Source of the DNA: Catellatospora tritici
GTDB lineage: Bacteria; Actinomycetota; Actinomycetes; Mycobacteriales; Micromonosporaceae
Direction of reading: 5' to 3'
NCBI RefSeq assembly: GCF_019083965.1
Contig: NZ_JAHRCY010000018.1
Location: forward strand, 120,561-184,560
DNA length: 64,000 nt
The translations under genes were made by a program, and so were the position numbers. Below, in pieces: positions 44,702 to 52,560 of the stretch (its first letter is position 1; each line of letters opens with the position of its first letter). The notes beneath the pieces were generated by a model. That model did no database searches. It worked only from the letters and a program-made list of their open reading frames with translations, and was not told the DNA's origin.

Positions 44702-45646
44702 ATGGTGATCGAGGTCGACACGGAGCGGGCCGACGAGGCGCTGCTGCGGCACATGTACGAGATCCGCCGGGTCTGCCACCGGGCGGTCGCGCCGCAGGAG
44801 GAACCGCCCGACCAGGCCTGGGGCGTCGCGTCGATGCGGGTCACCCCACCCGGCGAGCAGCGCTGGCACGGCGTGGTCGGCGACCCGGTCGTCGCCTTCG
44901 CCGGACTCTACCTGCCGCCCGGCGTACCGACGGGGTTCCTGCGCATCTGCGTGCTGCCGGAGCACCGCCGCCGCGGGTACGGTTCCGCGCTGCTGAACAC
45001 GGCGCTGGACCGGGCCCGTGCCGCGGGCCGTACCCACATCACGGGCGTCTACGGCGACCCGGCGGCCGCCGGGTTCACCGCCGCGACCGGCGCCGAGCGC
45101 GGCCACAGCGTGATCGCCTGCCGCCTGGACCTGCCCGCACACCTGCCCCCCGTGCCGGTCCCCGGCTACCGCGCGGTCTCGTGGACCGGCGCCACCCCCG
45201 CCGACCTGCTCGACTCGTACGCGCGGGCGCGCAACGCGATCGCCGACGCCCCGACCGACTCCGGCGGGCGGCTGCACGACGAGTGGACGCCGGAGCGGGT
45301 CCGCGACGAGGAGGCGGCCGTCGCCGAGCGCGGGCAGCAGCTGCGCGTCACCGCGATCGTCGCCGACTCCGGCGAGATCGCCGCGCTGACCCAGCTGGTG
45401 GTGCCGCCGCCGCCGCAGAAGATCGTGTCCACCGAGGACACCGCCGTCGTGGCCGCACACCGGCGGCGAGGGCTCGCGACCTGGGTGAAGGCCGAGTCGC
45501 TGGCGCTGCTGGTGGCCGACCGCCCGGACCTGGAGGTGGTCAAGACCTCGAACGCGGGCAGCAATACGGGCATGCTCGCGGTCAACCGCGCGCTGGGCTT
45601 CACCGTCACCAGCACGTGGACCAGCGTCGTCTACCACCTCACCTGA
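44702..45646 (+). CDS. tandem GNAT acetyltransferase
   Basis: The 314-residue protein holds two GNAT modules. The first (about residues 1-140) has the acetyl-CoA loop LRICVLPEHRRRGYGSALLNTAL. The second (about 150-314) has VSTEDTAVVAAHRRRGLATWVKAESL and TSNAGSNTGMLAVNRALGFT. The two-domain layout is like MshD, but the mycothiol synthase-specific features are not evident, so a generic name is safer. ATG at 44702; a GTG three codons upstream is in frame. A palindromic element lies 58 bases after the stop. Confidence 0.85.
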   Translation: MVIEVDTERADEALLRHMYEIRRVCHRAVAPQEEPPDQAWGVASMRVTPPGEQRWHGVVGDPVVAFAGLYLPPGVPTGFLRICVLPEHRRRGYGSALLNTALDRARAAGRTHITGVYGDPAAAGFTAATGAERGHSVIACRLDLPAHLPPVPVPGYRAVSWTGATPADLLDSYARARNAIADAPTDSGGRLHDEWTPERVRDEEAAVAERGQQLRVTAIVADSGEIAALTQLVVPPPPQKIVSTEDTAVVAAHRRRGLATWVKAESLALLVADRPDLEVVKTSNAGSNTGMLAVNRALGFTVTSTWTSVVYHLT

Positions 45647-45703
45647 TCCACCCCGACCCGCGCGCCGCGTCGACGCCGGACGGGCGTCGGTGCGGGGGAG
45701 AGC

Positions 45704-45757
45704 GTTAAGAAGGGCCCCTTCTATCACGTAATGCGATAAGAAGGTGCCCTTCCTTAC
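45704..45757. repeat. dispersed palindromic element, copy 3
   Basis: It reads GTTAAGAAGGGCCCCTTCTA, centre TCACGTAATGCGA, then TAAGAAGGTGCCCTTCCTTA. It sits between the convergent ends of the tandem GNAT gene and the metallo-hydrolase gene, where it could serve both as a terminator. Confidence 0.85.
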
Positions 45758-45768
45758 CCCGCAAGGGG

Positions 45769-46398
45769 TCAGTGGCCGCGGGCTAGCCAGGCGTCTAGGT
45801 GGGGGGATTCAGCGGCGATGGTGGTGGTGTCGCCGTGGCCGGTGTGGACGGTCGTGTCGCCGGGCAGGGTGAGCAGACGGCCCCGGATGGACTCGATGAT
45901 CGTCCCGAAGTCGCTGTAGGAGCGTCCGGTCGCCCCGGGGCCGCCCTGGAACAGGGTGTCCCCGGAGAACAGGGCCTTCAGCGAGGGTGCGTACAGGCAG
46001 ATCGCGCCGGGGGAGTGGCCGGGGGTGTGCAGCACCCACAGGTCGGTTCCGGCGACGGTGAGGCAGTCGCCGGAGGCCAGCTCGCGGTCGGGTGCCCGGT
46101 CGGGGTGGGTCTGGTCCCACAGCATCCGGTCGTCGGGGTGCAGCATGATCGGCGCGCCGGTGAGCCGGGCCAGCTCCGGGGCGGCGTCGATGTGGTCGTT
46201 GTGCCCGTGCGTACTCACGATGGCCACCACGCGGCGCCCGCCCGCCGCCGCGGCGATGGCCGCCGCGTCGTGGGCGGCGTCGACGACCAGCACGTCGGAG
46301 TCGTTGCCGATGAGCCAGACGTTGTTGTCGACCTCCCACTCGCCGCCGTCGAGGCGGAACACGCCGTGGGTCACCACTAGCTCGATGCGGGCGGTCAC
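45769..46398 (-). CDS. MBL-fold metallo-hydrolase linked to mycothiol-dependent formaldehyde oxidation
   Basis: The 209-residue enzyme has the metallo-beta-lactamase motif STHGHNDHIDA, with further ligands in HTPGHSPG, FSGDTLFQGG and HTGHGDTT. The GTG at 46398 overlaps the stop of the adjacent S-(hydroxymethyl)mycothiol dehydrogenase gene (GTGA). In other actinobacteria a metallo-hydrolase in this place is thought to hydrolyse S-formylmycothiol to formate and mycothiol, the second step of formaldehyde detoxification. That reaction is inferred from context; the fold and metal site are seen directly. Confidence 0.88.
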   Translation of the reverse strand: MTARIELVVTHGVFRLDGGEWEVDNNVWLIGNDSDVLVVDAAHDAAAIAAAAGGRRVVAIVSTHGHNDHIDAAPELARLTGAPIMLHPDDRMLWDQTHPDRAPDRELASGDCLTVAGTDLWVLHTPGHSPGAICLYAPSLKALFSGDTLFQGGPGATGRSYSDFGTIIESIRGRLLTLPGDTTVHTGHGDTTTIAAESPHLDAWLARGH

Positions 46399-47480
46399 AG
46401 CAGCACCACCGAACGCAGCACCTCGCCGCGGCCCATCTTGGCGAACGCCTCCTCGACCTGGTCCAGCGCGATCGTCTCGGAGACGAACGCGCCGAGGTCG
46501 AGCCGTCCCTGCCGGTACAGCTCCAGCAGCACCGGGAAGTCGCGGGACGGCAGGCAGTCGCCGTACCAGGAGGACTTGAGGGCGCCGCCGCGACCGAAGA
46601 CGTCGAGCAGGGGGAGTTCCAGCTTCATGTCGGGGGTGGGCACGCCGACCAGGACGACGGTGCCGGCGAGGTCGCGGGCGTAGAAGGCCTGGCGGTAGGT
46701 CTCGGGTCGGCCGACCGCGTCGACGACGACGTCGGCGCCGAAGCCGCCGGTCAGCTCCTGGATCGCGACGACCACGTCGGACTGCCCGCCGTTGACGGTG
46801 TGGGTGGCGCCGAGCTGCCGGGCCCACTCCAGCTTCCGGTCGTCGAGATCGACGCCGATGATGGTAGTGGCCCCGGCCAGGCGGGCACCGGCGATCGCGG
46901 CGTTGCCGACGCCGCCGCAGCCGATGACGGCGACGCTGTCGCCGCGGGTGACCGCGCCGGTGTTGAGCGCCGCACCGAGCCCGGCCATGACGCCGCAGCC
47001 GAGCAGCCCGGCGACCTCCGGCGGCACGCTCGGATCGACCTTGGTGCACTGCCCGGCCGCGACCAGCGTCTTGTCGGCGAACGCGCCGATGCCCAGGGCG
47101 GGCGCGAGCGGGGTGCCGTCGGCGAGGGTCATCTTCTGCTTGGCGTTGTGCGTGGCGAAGCAGTACCAGGGGCGGCCGCGTCGGCAGGCCCGGCACTGCC
47201 CGCAGACGGCGCGCCAGTTGAGCACCACGTAGTCGCCCGGCGCGATCTCCGTGACGTCGGCGCCGACCGCCTCGACCACCCCGGCCGCCTCGTGGCCGAG
47301 CAGGAACGGGAAGTCGTCGTTGATGCCGCCCTCGCGGTAGTGCAGGTCGGTGTGGCATACCCCGCAGGCTTGCACCGCCACCAGCGCCTCACCGGGCCCG
47401 GGGTCGGGGACGAGCACGGTCTCGACACCCACCGGCGCGTTCTTGGCGCGGGCGACGACACCGCGTACCTCATGCACCAC
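46395..47480 (-). CDS. mscR: S-(hydroxymethyl)mycothiol dehydrogenase (mycothiol-dependent formaldehyde dehydrogenase)
   Basis: The 361-residue zinc alcohol dehydrogenase oxidises S-hydroxymethyl-mycothiol with NAD+; MscR can also reduce S-nitrosomycothiol. Catalytic zinc ligands are in CGVCHTDLHYREGG and LLGHEAAGVVE; structural zinc is in VCGQCRACRRGRPWYC. The coenzyme fold has VAVIGCGGVGNAAIAGARL. The segments REGGINDDFPFLLGHEAAG and THNAKQKMTLADGTPLAPALGIGAFAD are typical of the mycothiol-dependent subgroup. GGAGGT lies 4 bases before the GTG at 47480 and 7 before a second GTG at 47477. It is coupled to the metallo-hydrolase gene and follows a SnoaL-like gene by 66 bases. Confidence 0.92.
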   Translation of the reverse strand: MVHEVRGVVARAKNAPVGVETVLVPDPGPGEALVAVQACGVCHTDLHYREGGINDDFPFLLGHEAAGVVEAVGADVTEIAPGDYVVLNWRAVCGQCRACRRGRPWYCFATHNAKQKMTLADGTPLAPALGIGAFADKTLVAAGQCTKVDPSVPPEVAGLLGCGVMAGLGAALNTGAVTRGDSVAVIGCGGVGNAAIAGARLAGATTIIGVDLDDRKLEWARQLGATHTVNGGQSDVVVAIQELTGGFGADVVVDAVGRPETYRQAFYARDLAGTVVLVGVPTPDMKLELPLLDVFGRGGALKSSWYGDCLPSRDFPVLLELYRQGRLDLGAFVSETIALDQVEEAFAKMGRGEVLRSVVLL

Positions 47481-47546
47481 CGTGACCTCCTTGGCACGTG
47501 GACGAAGTTCACGGCGATGTTACCCGCGTCACGCCCGCGGCACCCC

Positions 47547-47942
47547 CTACGACCGGCTCAGCAGCTCGGTTATCGCGCGGTGGTCGTGAAAGTCGCGGGT
47601 GTGCGTGATCAGGCCGTCGCGCACCCGGAACAGCTGGATGTTGTCGACGGAGGCGGTGTGGCCGGTGGCGGGGTCGGTGAGGTCGTAGCCGTACTCGACG
47701 ATGATCACCTCGGGGTCGGTGGTCTCGTGCACCAGCACGTCGCGTACCGCGAACGCCAGCCGCAGCGTGCCCGCGCGGGCGAGCTGGGCGGCGATGGCGT
47801 CGCGGCCGACCAGCCGGATCGGCTGGGGTGGGGCGAACGGGATCTCCACGACGGCGTCGGGCGCGTACTGCTGCGCCAGATCCTGCCACCGGTTCTCGTG
47901 GATGAGCCGTACTCGCTGGTCGAAGAGCTCACGTGGGGTCAT
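47547..47942 (-). CDS. SnoaL/NTF2-like protein
   Basis: The 131-residue protein has the cone-shaped alpha+beta NTF2 fold pattern: TPRELFDQRVRLIHENRWQDLAQQYAPDAVVEIPFAPP, a VRDVLVHETTDPEVIIVEYGYDLTD strand region, and NIQLFRVRDGLITHTRDFHDH at the end. AAAGGA precedes the ATG at 47942. Divergent transcription from a TetR gene, with two palindromes between, suggests that its expression is controlled by that repressor. Such proteins are small isomerases, cyclases or ligand binders; the substrate is unknown. Confidence 0.85.
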   Translation of the reverse strand: MTPRELFDQRVRLIHENRWQDLAQQYAPDAVVEIPFAPPQPIRLVGRDAIAAQLARAGTLRLAFAVRDVLVHETTDPEVIIVEYGYDLTDPATGHTASVDNIQLFRVRDGLITHTRDFHDHRAITELLSRS

Positions 47943-47972
47943 GACGAGGTCCTTTCGGGGTCGAGGCATAAT

Positions 47973-48023
47973 CGGAGTGATCACTCCGCTAGTCGCTTTC
48001 GACTATACGGACTGATCACTCCG
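47973..48023. promoter_or_regulatory. pair of TetR operators
   Basis: CGGAGTGATCACTCCG (47973-47988) is a perfect 16-bp palindrome. CGGACTGATCACTCCG (48008-48023) is the same site with one mismatched pair, starting 35 bases later. Both lie between the divergent SnoaL-like and TetR genes. Spacing of about 3.3 helical turns and identical cores support binding of the adjacent TetR regulator and autoregulation. Confidence 0.85.
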
Positions 48024-48046
48024 CTTGTCCACCGCCCGGAGGATGC

Positions 48047-48613
48047 ATGTCTGCCCAGGACAAACCGCTGCGCGCCGACGCCGCCCGCAACCGTGCCCGC
48101 CTGCTGGAGGCCGCCGAGCAGGTCTTCGCCGAACGTGGGACGGGCGCGCCCGTCGAGGAGGTCGCGCGTGCGGCCGGGGTCGGCGTCGGCACCGCCTTCC
48201 GGCACTTCCCGACCAAGGAGAGCCTGCTGTCAGCCGTCTACCTGGCCCGGCTGGAACGGCTGGGCGACCGGGCCGCGGGGCTGGCCGAGGCGGACGATCC
48301 GGTCGGGGCGCTGCGGACGTTCTTCGCCGAGACCGTGGAGCAGGCCGCCTCCAAGAACGCCCTCGCCGAGGCGCTGTCCGCCGCCGGGGTCGATCCGCGC
48401 GCGGCGGCGTCGGCGACCGGAGCGCGGTTGCGGGAGGCGTTGGGCGGGCTGCTGCACCGCGCCCAGCAGGCGGGGGTACGCCCCGAGCTGACCGTCGCCG
48501 ACCTGATGAGCCTGCTCATCGGCGCCTCCCGCGCGGTGGAACCGCTGGCCGCCGACCCGGCCGCGCGCGCCCGCGTCATCGGTGTCATCCTCGACGGGCT
48601 CACCGCCGCCTGA
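48047..48613 (+). CDS. TetR-family transcriptional repressor
   Basis: The 188-residue protein has a TetR helix-turn-helix at residues about 12-58 (RNRARLLEAAEQVFAERGTGAPVEEVARAAGVGVGTAFRHFPTKESLL), then an all-helical ligand domain with LRTFFAETVEQAASKNALAEAL and VRPELTVADLMSLLIGASRAVEPL. GGAGG lies 4 bases before the ATG. The two palindromes immediately upstream make it the likely repressor of itself and of the SnoaL-like gene, possibly extending to mscR downstream. The ligand is unknown. Confidence 0.92.
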   Translation: MSAQDKPLRADAARNRARLLEAAEQVFAERGTGAPVEEVARAAGVGVGTAFRHFPTKESLLSAVYLARLERLGDRAAGLAEADDPVGALRTFFAETVEQAASKNALAEALSAAGVDPRAAASATGARLREALGGLLHRAQQAGVRPELTVADLMSLLIGASRAVEPLAADPAARARVIGVILDGLTAA

Positions 48614-48664
48614 GCCCCGGTCCGAGGGACGGCGAACCGGCGACCGGCTGGTTATGCTGCCCCG

Positions 48665-49168
48665 ATGCCGATCTCGGAGTACGTCGCGAACCTGCGCAGC
48701 CACGTCGGAAACAGCCTGCTGATGCTGCCCAGTGTCAGTGCGGTCGTGGTGAACGAGCGCGGTGAGCTGCTGCTGGGCCAGCGCAGCGACAACAGCCGCT
48801 GGTCCCTGATCGCCGGTGCCATCGACCCCGGCGAGCAGCCCGCCGACGCGGTCGTGCGCGAGGTGTACGAGGAGGCCGGAATCCACGTCGCCGTCGAGCG
48901 GCTCGCCGGTGCGGCACTGCACCCGGTCGTCTACCCGAACGGCGACGAGTGCCAGTACCTGAACCTGTGGTTCCACTGTCGTGCGATCGGCGGCACGGCG
49001 CGGGTCAACGATGACGAGTCGCTCGCGGTCGGCTGGTTCTCCCGCGGCGCGCTGCCGCCGGTCGACGAGTGGGTGCGGTTGCGCATAGACGAGACGCTCG
49101 ACGGCGACTCGGCCTGGTTCGCCCGGCCCGGCACCGCCCACCCGGCCCTTGGCCTGCTCGACGCGTGA
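48665..49168 (+). CDS. NUDIX hydrolase
   Basis: The 167-residue protein carries the Nudix box GAIDPGEQPADAVVREVYEEAGI (GX5EX7REUXEEXGU satisfied). It follows the strand SAVVVNERGELLLGQRSDNSRWSLI and is itself followed by YLNLWFHCRAIGG. The family hydrolyses nucleoside diphosphates linked to another moiety. The short N-terminal helix ISEYVANLRSHVGNSLLMLPS is typical of actinobacterial members near this length. The substrate is not determined; there is no operon partner. Confidence 0.92.
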   Translation: MPISEYVANLRSHVGNSLLMLPSVSAVVVNERGELLLGQRSDNSRWSLIAGAIDPGEQPADAVVREVYEEAGIHVAVERLAGAALHPVVYPNGDECQYLNLWFHCRAIGGTARVNDDESLAVGWFSRGALPPVDEWVRLRIDETLDGDSAWFARPGTAHPALGLLDA

Positions 49169-49243
49169 TCGTGGCGTCCCGGGCTGTGGCGTGTCCGGCC
49201 CCCGCCGTCATCCCGCACCGCGCCGTGGACTAGAGCTGACGTC

Positions 49244-50143
49244 ATGGGCGACTACCACGTGCACCTGCACCCGCACGAGCCACGGCCGGAGCATGGCCCG
49301 CCGCCCGGCGAGTACCCGCCGGGGCACGTCGACGCGTTCGTCGAGCGGGCCCTGTCGCGCGGCGCGACCGAGGTCGGGTTCACCGAGCACCTGTACCGCT
49401 TCGTCGAGTTCGCCCCGGCGATCGAGGGCTTCTGGGCCGAGGGGGCGCGGCAGGACCTGACCGAACAGTCCCGGCAGATGTACTACGACGAGCTGAACCT
49501 GCACCTGGACCGGTATGTCGAGGCCGTCACCGGTGCCCGCGACCGGGGTCTGCCGGTGCGCCTGGGGATGGAGGTCGACTGGTTCCCGGCGCACGCGGAC
49601 CGGATCGCCGACATCCTGGCGCAGTACCCGTTCGACTTCCTGGTCGGCTCGGTGCACTGGGTCGGCGAGTGGGCCCTGGACCACCCCGCCGTCACCTACG
49701 AGTACGAGCGCCGCGGCGTACGCCGCGCCTACGAGGACTACTTCGCGCTGGTCACCGAGCTGGCCGAGGCCGGGCTGGTGCAGGTGCTCGGCCACGCCGA
49801 CGTGGTGAAGAAGTTCGGCCACCGGTGTGAGCAGGAGCCGGTCGACCTGTACGAGCGGCTGGTCGCGGCCGTGGTGCGCGGCGGGATCGCGATCGAGGTG
49901 AACAGCGCGGGGCTGCGCAAACGGATCGCCGAGCCCTACCCGGCGCCGACGCTGCTGCGGATGTTCCATGCGGCGGGCGTGCCGATCACGCTGGCCAGCG
50001 ACGCGCACGAGCCGCACGAGGCCGCCGACCGCTTCGACGACATCACCCGGTACGCCCGCGCCGCCGGATACCGCGAGCAGCTGGCCTTCGCGGTCGGCGG
50101 CGCGGCGCGGCTTGTGCCGCTGTCCGACCCGGACGTCCGCTGA
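49244..50143 (+). CDS. PHP-domain phosphatase, histidinol-phosphatase-like
   Basis: The 299-residue protein has the PHP metal-binding pattern: DYHVHLHPHEP at the N terminus, VGFTEHLYRF, LGMEVDW, FLVGSVHWV, VLGHADVVKKFG, IEVNSAG and LASDAHEP. The order and spacing match HisK-type histidinol-phosphate phosphatases, which remove phosphate in histidine synthesis. No other his genes are nearby, so a different phosphoester substrate is possible. The ATG at 49244 makes the HxHxH motif begin at residue 5, as is usual for the family. Confidence 0.85.
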   Translation: MGDYHVHLHPHEPRPEHGPPPGEYPPGHVDAFVERALSRGATEVGFTEHLYRFVEFAPAIEGFWAEGARQDLTEQSRQMYYDELNLHLDRYVEAVTGARDRGLPVRLGMEVDWFPAHADRIADILAQYPFDFLVGSVHWVGEWALDHPAVTYEYERRGVRRAYEDYFALVTELAEAGLVQVLGHADVVKKFGHRCEQEPVDLYERLVAAVVRGGIAIEVNSAGLRKRIAEPYPAPTLLRMFHAAGVPITLASDAHEPHEAADRFDDITRYARAAGYREQLAFAVGGAARLVPLSDPDVR

Positions 50144-50230
50144 AGCCGACCGGCACGTGGCGGACGGCGCGGAGTGGGGGCACCGCCGCACCCGAGAGCT
50201 GGACGGCTGCGACGGTGCCCGGTATCGAAA

Positions 50231-51652
50231 TTAGACCAGTTTCCGGATCTCGCCAAAGGCGCGGTAGAACCCGCCCCGGCTCGCCTCGCGCACCTCGCTG
50301 ACCAGGTACCGGGCGCCCGCCTCGCGGATGCCCTTGGGGAACTGCACCTGCCACGAGCTCTGGAAGCCCGAGGAGACCACGCGCACCCGCAGGCGGCCGC
50401 CCTCCTCGACGCATTCGAGCACCACGCCGCCGCTGCTGTCGGTGGTCGTCTCGATCGCGGTCGGCGCGGCGACCGCCGGGGCCTGCTGCGGCGCCTTGAT
50501 GTCGACGACGGTCGGCACGGTGCCCTGCTCGGCCGCGCGGATCGCCGGTTCGGAGGCGTCGATGCAGGCCAACGAGCCGTCCGTGGTGACGATGTAGAGC
50601 CGCTCGTCGTGGTACTGCATCGAGTAGGCCGAGCCGCAGCCGGTGCCGAGCTTCCACAGGCGGTTGCCCGCGTCGTCGAAGCAGTACACCGAGGAGCTGT
50701 TGTCGCCGGCGAAGATGAACTTGCCGTCGGGGCTGGTGGCGCACGAGAAGACGGCGGCGTCGCAGGAGTACGTACGCCGGTGCGCACCGTCCTTGGCCAG
50801 CTCGACGACCTTGCGGTCGGAGGTGCCCGCGTACAGGGTCTGCTCCTCCTGCCAGCCGAACAGCACCGCGCTGGTGCGGTGCTTCCAGACCACGTCGCCG
50901 GTCTGCCAGTTGTAGCTGGTCACGCCACCAGAGTGGCCGTGGTGCACGGCGGTGGCGTCGCAGCGGACCATCCAGCCCGAGGAGCCCTCGCTCTGCTTGC
51001 GCCACAGGAACTCGTCCTCGTGGTCGATCGCGGCGACCCCGCCGCGCGCGTCGGACACGCCGAGCACGCCGTCGTGGATGTCGAGCCAGTAGATGTCGAT
51101 GTCGGGCGCGATCTGGTACGCCACCCGCGGCATCTTGCCGGACAGGTCGTACACGTTGCCGTCGTCACAGCCCGCGTACAGCCACGCGTCGTCGGCGACG
51201 ATGCACTTGACCCCGTCGGGCAGCTTGACCTGCGAGATCACCTCGGCGTCGTGGTTCAGCGTGGTGATCACGCCCGCCTCGTTGCCGACCATGCACACCC
51301 GCTCGTCGACGAAGATGCCGAACGCCGACGTGCCGGAGCGATAACGCCACAGCACCGGCGCGCTCTTGGCGGTGGAGCGGGTGCTGGTGATCACGCGGCG
51401 CGACACCGAGCGCTTCTGCCGCGCACCCTGCACCGCCGGGGCGTACCCCTTGCGCACCTTCTCGCCGATCTTCTTCGCCGCCGCGGCCCTGGCCTTGTCG
51501 TGGTCGGCGAAGGTGCTTCGGGTGGTGGCCCCGGGGTCGCCGATGCGGCCGTACCGGATGGTCAGCTCGGTGTCGTCGACAATCACCTCGTAGAACTTGT
51601 GCGAGCCGCCGTCGGCTTCGGACAGTTCCAGGTACGTCGTCTCACGGGGCAT
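50231..51652 (-). CDS. WGR domain / beta-propeller protein
   Basis: The 473-residue protein begins with a WGR domain (about residues 1-75: TYLELSEADGGSHKFYEVIVDDTELTIRYGRIGDPGATTRSTF), seen elsewhere in poly(ADP-ribose) polymerases and MolR-type proteins. From about residue 100 to 385 there are seven or so repeats of a PQQ/WD-like beta-propeller (WRYRSGTSAFGIFVDERVCMVGNEAGVITTL, WLYAGCDDGNVYDL, KFIFAGDNSSSVYCFDDAGNRLWKLGTG, LYIVTTDGSLACID). A further beta-rich domain closes the protein (about 405-473, VLECVEEGGRLRVRVVSSGFQSSWQVQFP). The ATG at 51652 starts exactly at the WGR domain. Cytoplasmic, probably a nucleic-acid or metabolite sensor; role unknown. Confidence 0.85.
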   Translation of the reverse strand: MPRETTYLELSEADGGSHKFYEVIVDDTELTIRYGRIGDPGATTRSTFADHDKARAAAAKKIGEKVRKGYAPAVQGARQKRSVSRRVITSTRSTAKSAPVLWRYRSGTSAFGIFVDERVCMVGNEAGVITTLNHDAEVISQVKLPDGVKCIVADDAWLYAGCDDGNVYDLSGKMPRVAYQIAPDIDIYWLDIHDGVLGVSDARGGVAAIDHEDEFLWRKQSEGSSGWMVRCDATAVHHGHSGGVTSYNWQTGDVVWKHRTSAVLFGWQEEQTLYAGTSDRKVVELAKDGAHRRTYSCDAAVFSCATSPDGKFIFAGDNSSSVYCFDDAGNRLWKLGTGCGSAYSMQYHDERLYIVTTDGSLACIDASEPAIRAAEQGTVPTVVDIKAPQQAPAVAAPTAIETTTDSSGGVVLECVEEGGRLRVRVVSSGFQSSWQVQFPKGIREAGARYLVSEVREASRGGFYRAFGEIRKLV

Positions 51653-51830
51653 GGCAGCTTTCGCCTTTCGCGGCGGGGGAAGCGCTCGGACTCGCGGTAC
51701 GTTAGCGACCGCCACCGACACCGCGGCCCGCCGTCCCACGGAGCGACCATCGTCGCTGGTCAGCGTGATCCCGGCCACTACCGTCGATATTCCCGGGCCG
51801 CCGCTCGCGCCGGTACGGAATGATCGTCGG

Positions 51831-52478
51831 GTGACTCCCGCGGCAGTGCTCTTCGACATGGACGGAACCCTCTTCGACAGCGAACCGCTGTGGGACATCG
51901 CCATCGAGGAGCTGGCCGCCGAGTACGGGGCGGTGCTCGCCGCCGAGGTGCGCCTGGCGATGGTCGGTCGGTCGGTGCCCGAGTCGATGATCCTGTTCCA
52001 CGACGGCATCGGCCAGCCGTGGCGCGACGCCAAGACCAGCTCCGACTGGATCTACGACCGGGTGGCGGTGCTGTTCGCGACCGACCTGGTGTGGCGGCCC
52101 GGCGCCCGCGAGCTGCTCACCGAGGTGCGCGCCGCCGGGATCCCCGCCGCGCTGGTGACCTCCACCAACCGGCGTGTGGTCGAGATCGCGCTGGACACCC
52201 TCGGCCGGAACACCTTCGACGCGGTGGTGTGCGGGGACGAGGTCGCGTTCACCAAGCCGCACCCCGACCCGTACCTGCGGGCGGCGAAGCTGCTCGGCGT
52301 CGAGCCCGCCGACTGCCTGGCCATCGAGGACTCGCCCACCGGCGCCGCCAGCGCCCTGGCCGCCGGCACCCGGGTGATCGCCGTCCCGCACGCCGTCTCC
52401 GTCGACCCGGCGCCGGGACTCACCGTGCTGCCGACGCTCGCGGGCGTCACCCTCGCCCACCTCGCCACCCTGCGCTGA
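51831..52478 (+). CDS. HAD-superfamily phosphatase (beta-phosphoglucomutase/sugar-phosphatase-like)
   Basis: The 215-residue enzyme has the HAD motifs in order: LFDMDGTLFDSEPLW (nucleophile Asp, acid/base Asp), LVTSTNRR (motif II), TKPHPDPYL (motif III Lys) and CLAIEDSPTGAASALAAG (motif IV). The helical cap between motifs I and II places it with the sugar phosphatases and phosphoglucomutases. GTG at 51831 was chosen because it starts just before AAVLFDMDG; a longer in-frame reading would overlap the divergent WGR gene. A palindromic element follows 3 bases after its stop. The substrate is unknown. Confidence 0.9.
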   Translation: MTPAAVLFDMDGTLFDSEPLWDIAIEELAAEYGAVLAAEVRLAMVGRSVPESMILFHDGIGQPWRDAKTSSDWIYDRVAVLFATDLVWRPGARELLTEVRAAGIPAALVTSTNRRVVEIALDTLGRNTFDAVVCGDEVAFTKPHPDPYLRAAKLLGVEPADCLAIEDSPTGAASALAAGTRVIAVPHAVSVDPAPGLTVLPTLAGVTLAHLATLR

Positions 52479-52481
52479 AAC

Positions 52482-52534
52482 GAAGGAAGGGCACCTTCTT
52501 ATCGCTTTGCGAGGTTGAAGGTGCCCTTCTCAAG
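52482..52534. repeat. dispersed palindromic element, copy 4
   Basis: It reads GAAGGAAGGGCACCTTCTTA, centre TCGCTTTGCGAGGT, then TGAAGGTGCCCTTCTCAAG. It lies between the convergent ends of the HAD gene and the osmoprotectant binding-protein gene, a position suited to bidirectional termination. Confidence 0.85.
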
Positions 52535-52560
52535 TGTGCGCGGCGGGGGTTCCCGCCGGG

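Noticed and set aside
44702..45646. Tandem GNAT gene considered as mycothiol synthase mshD
   Set aside because: It has the two-GNAT layout but I could not identify MshD-specific motifs; the generic name is safer.
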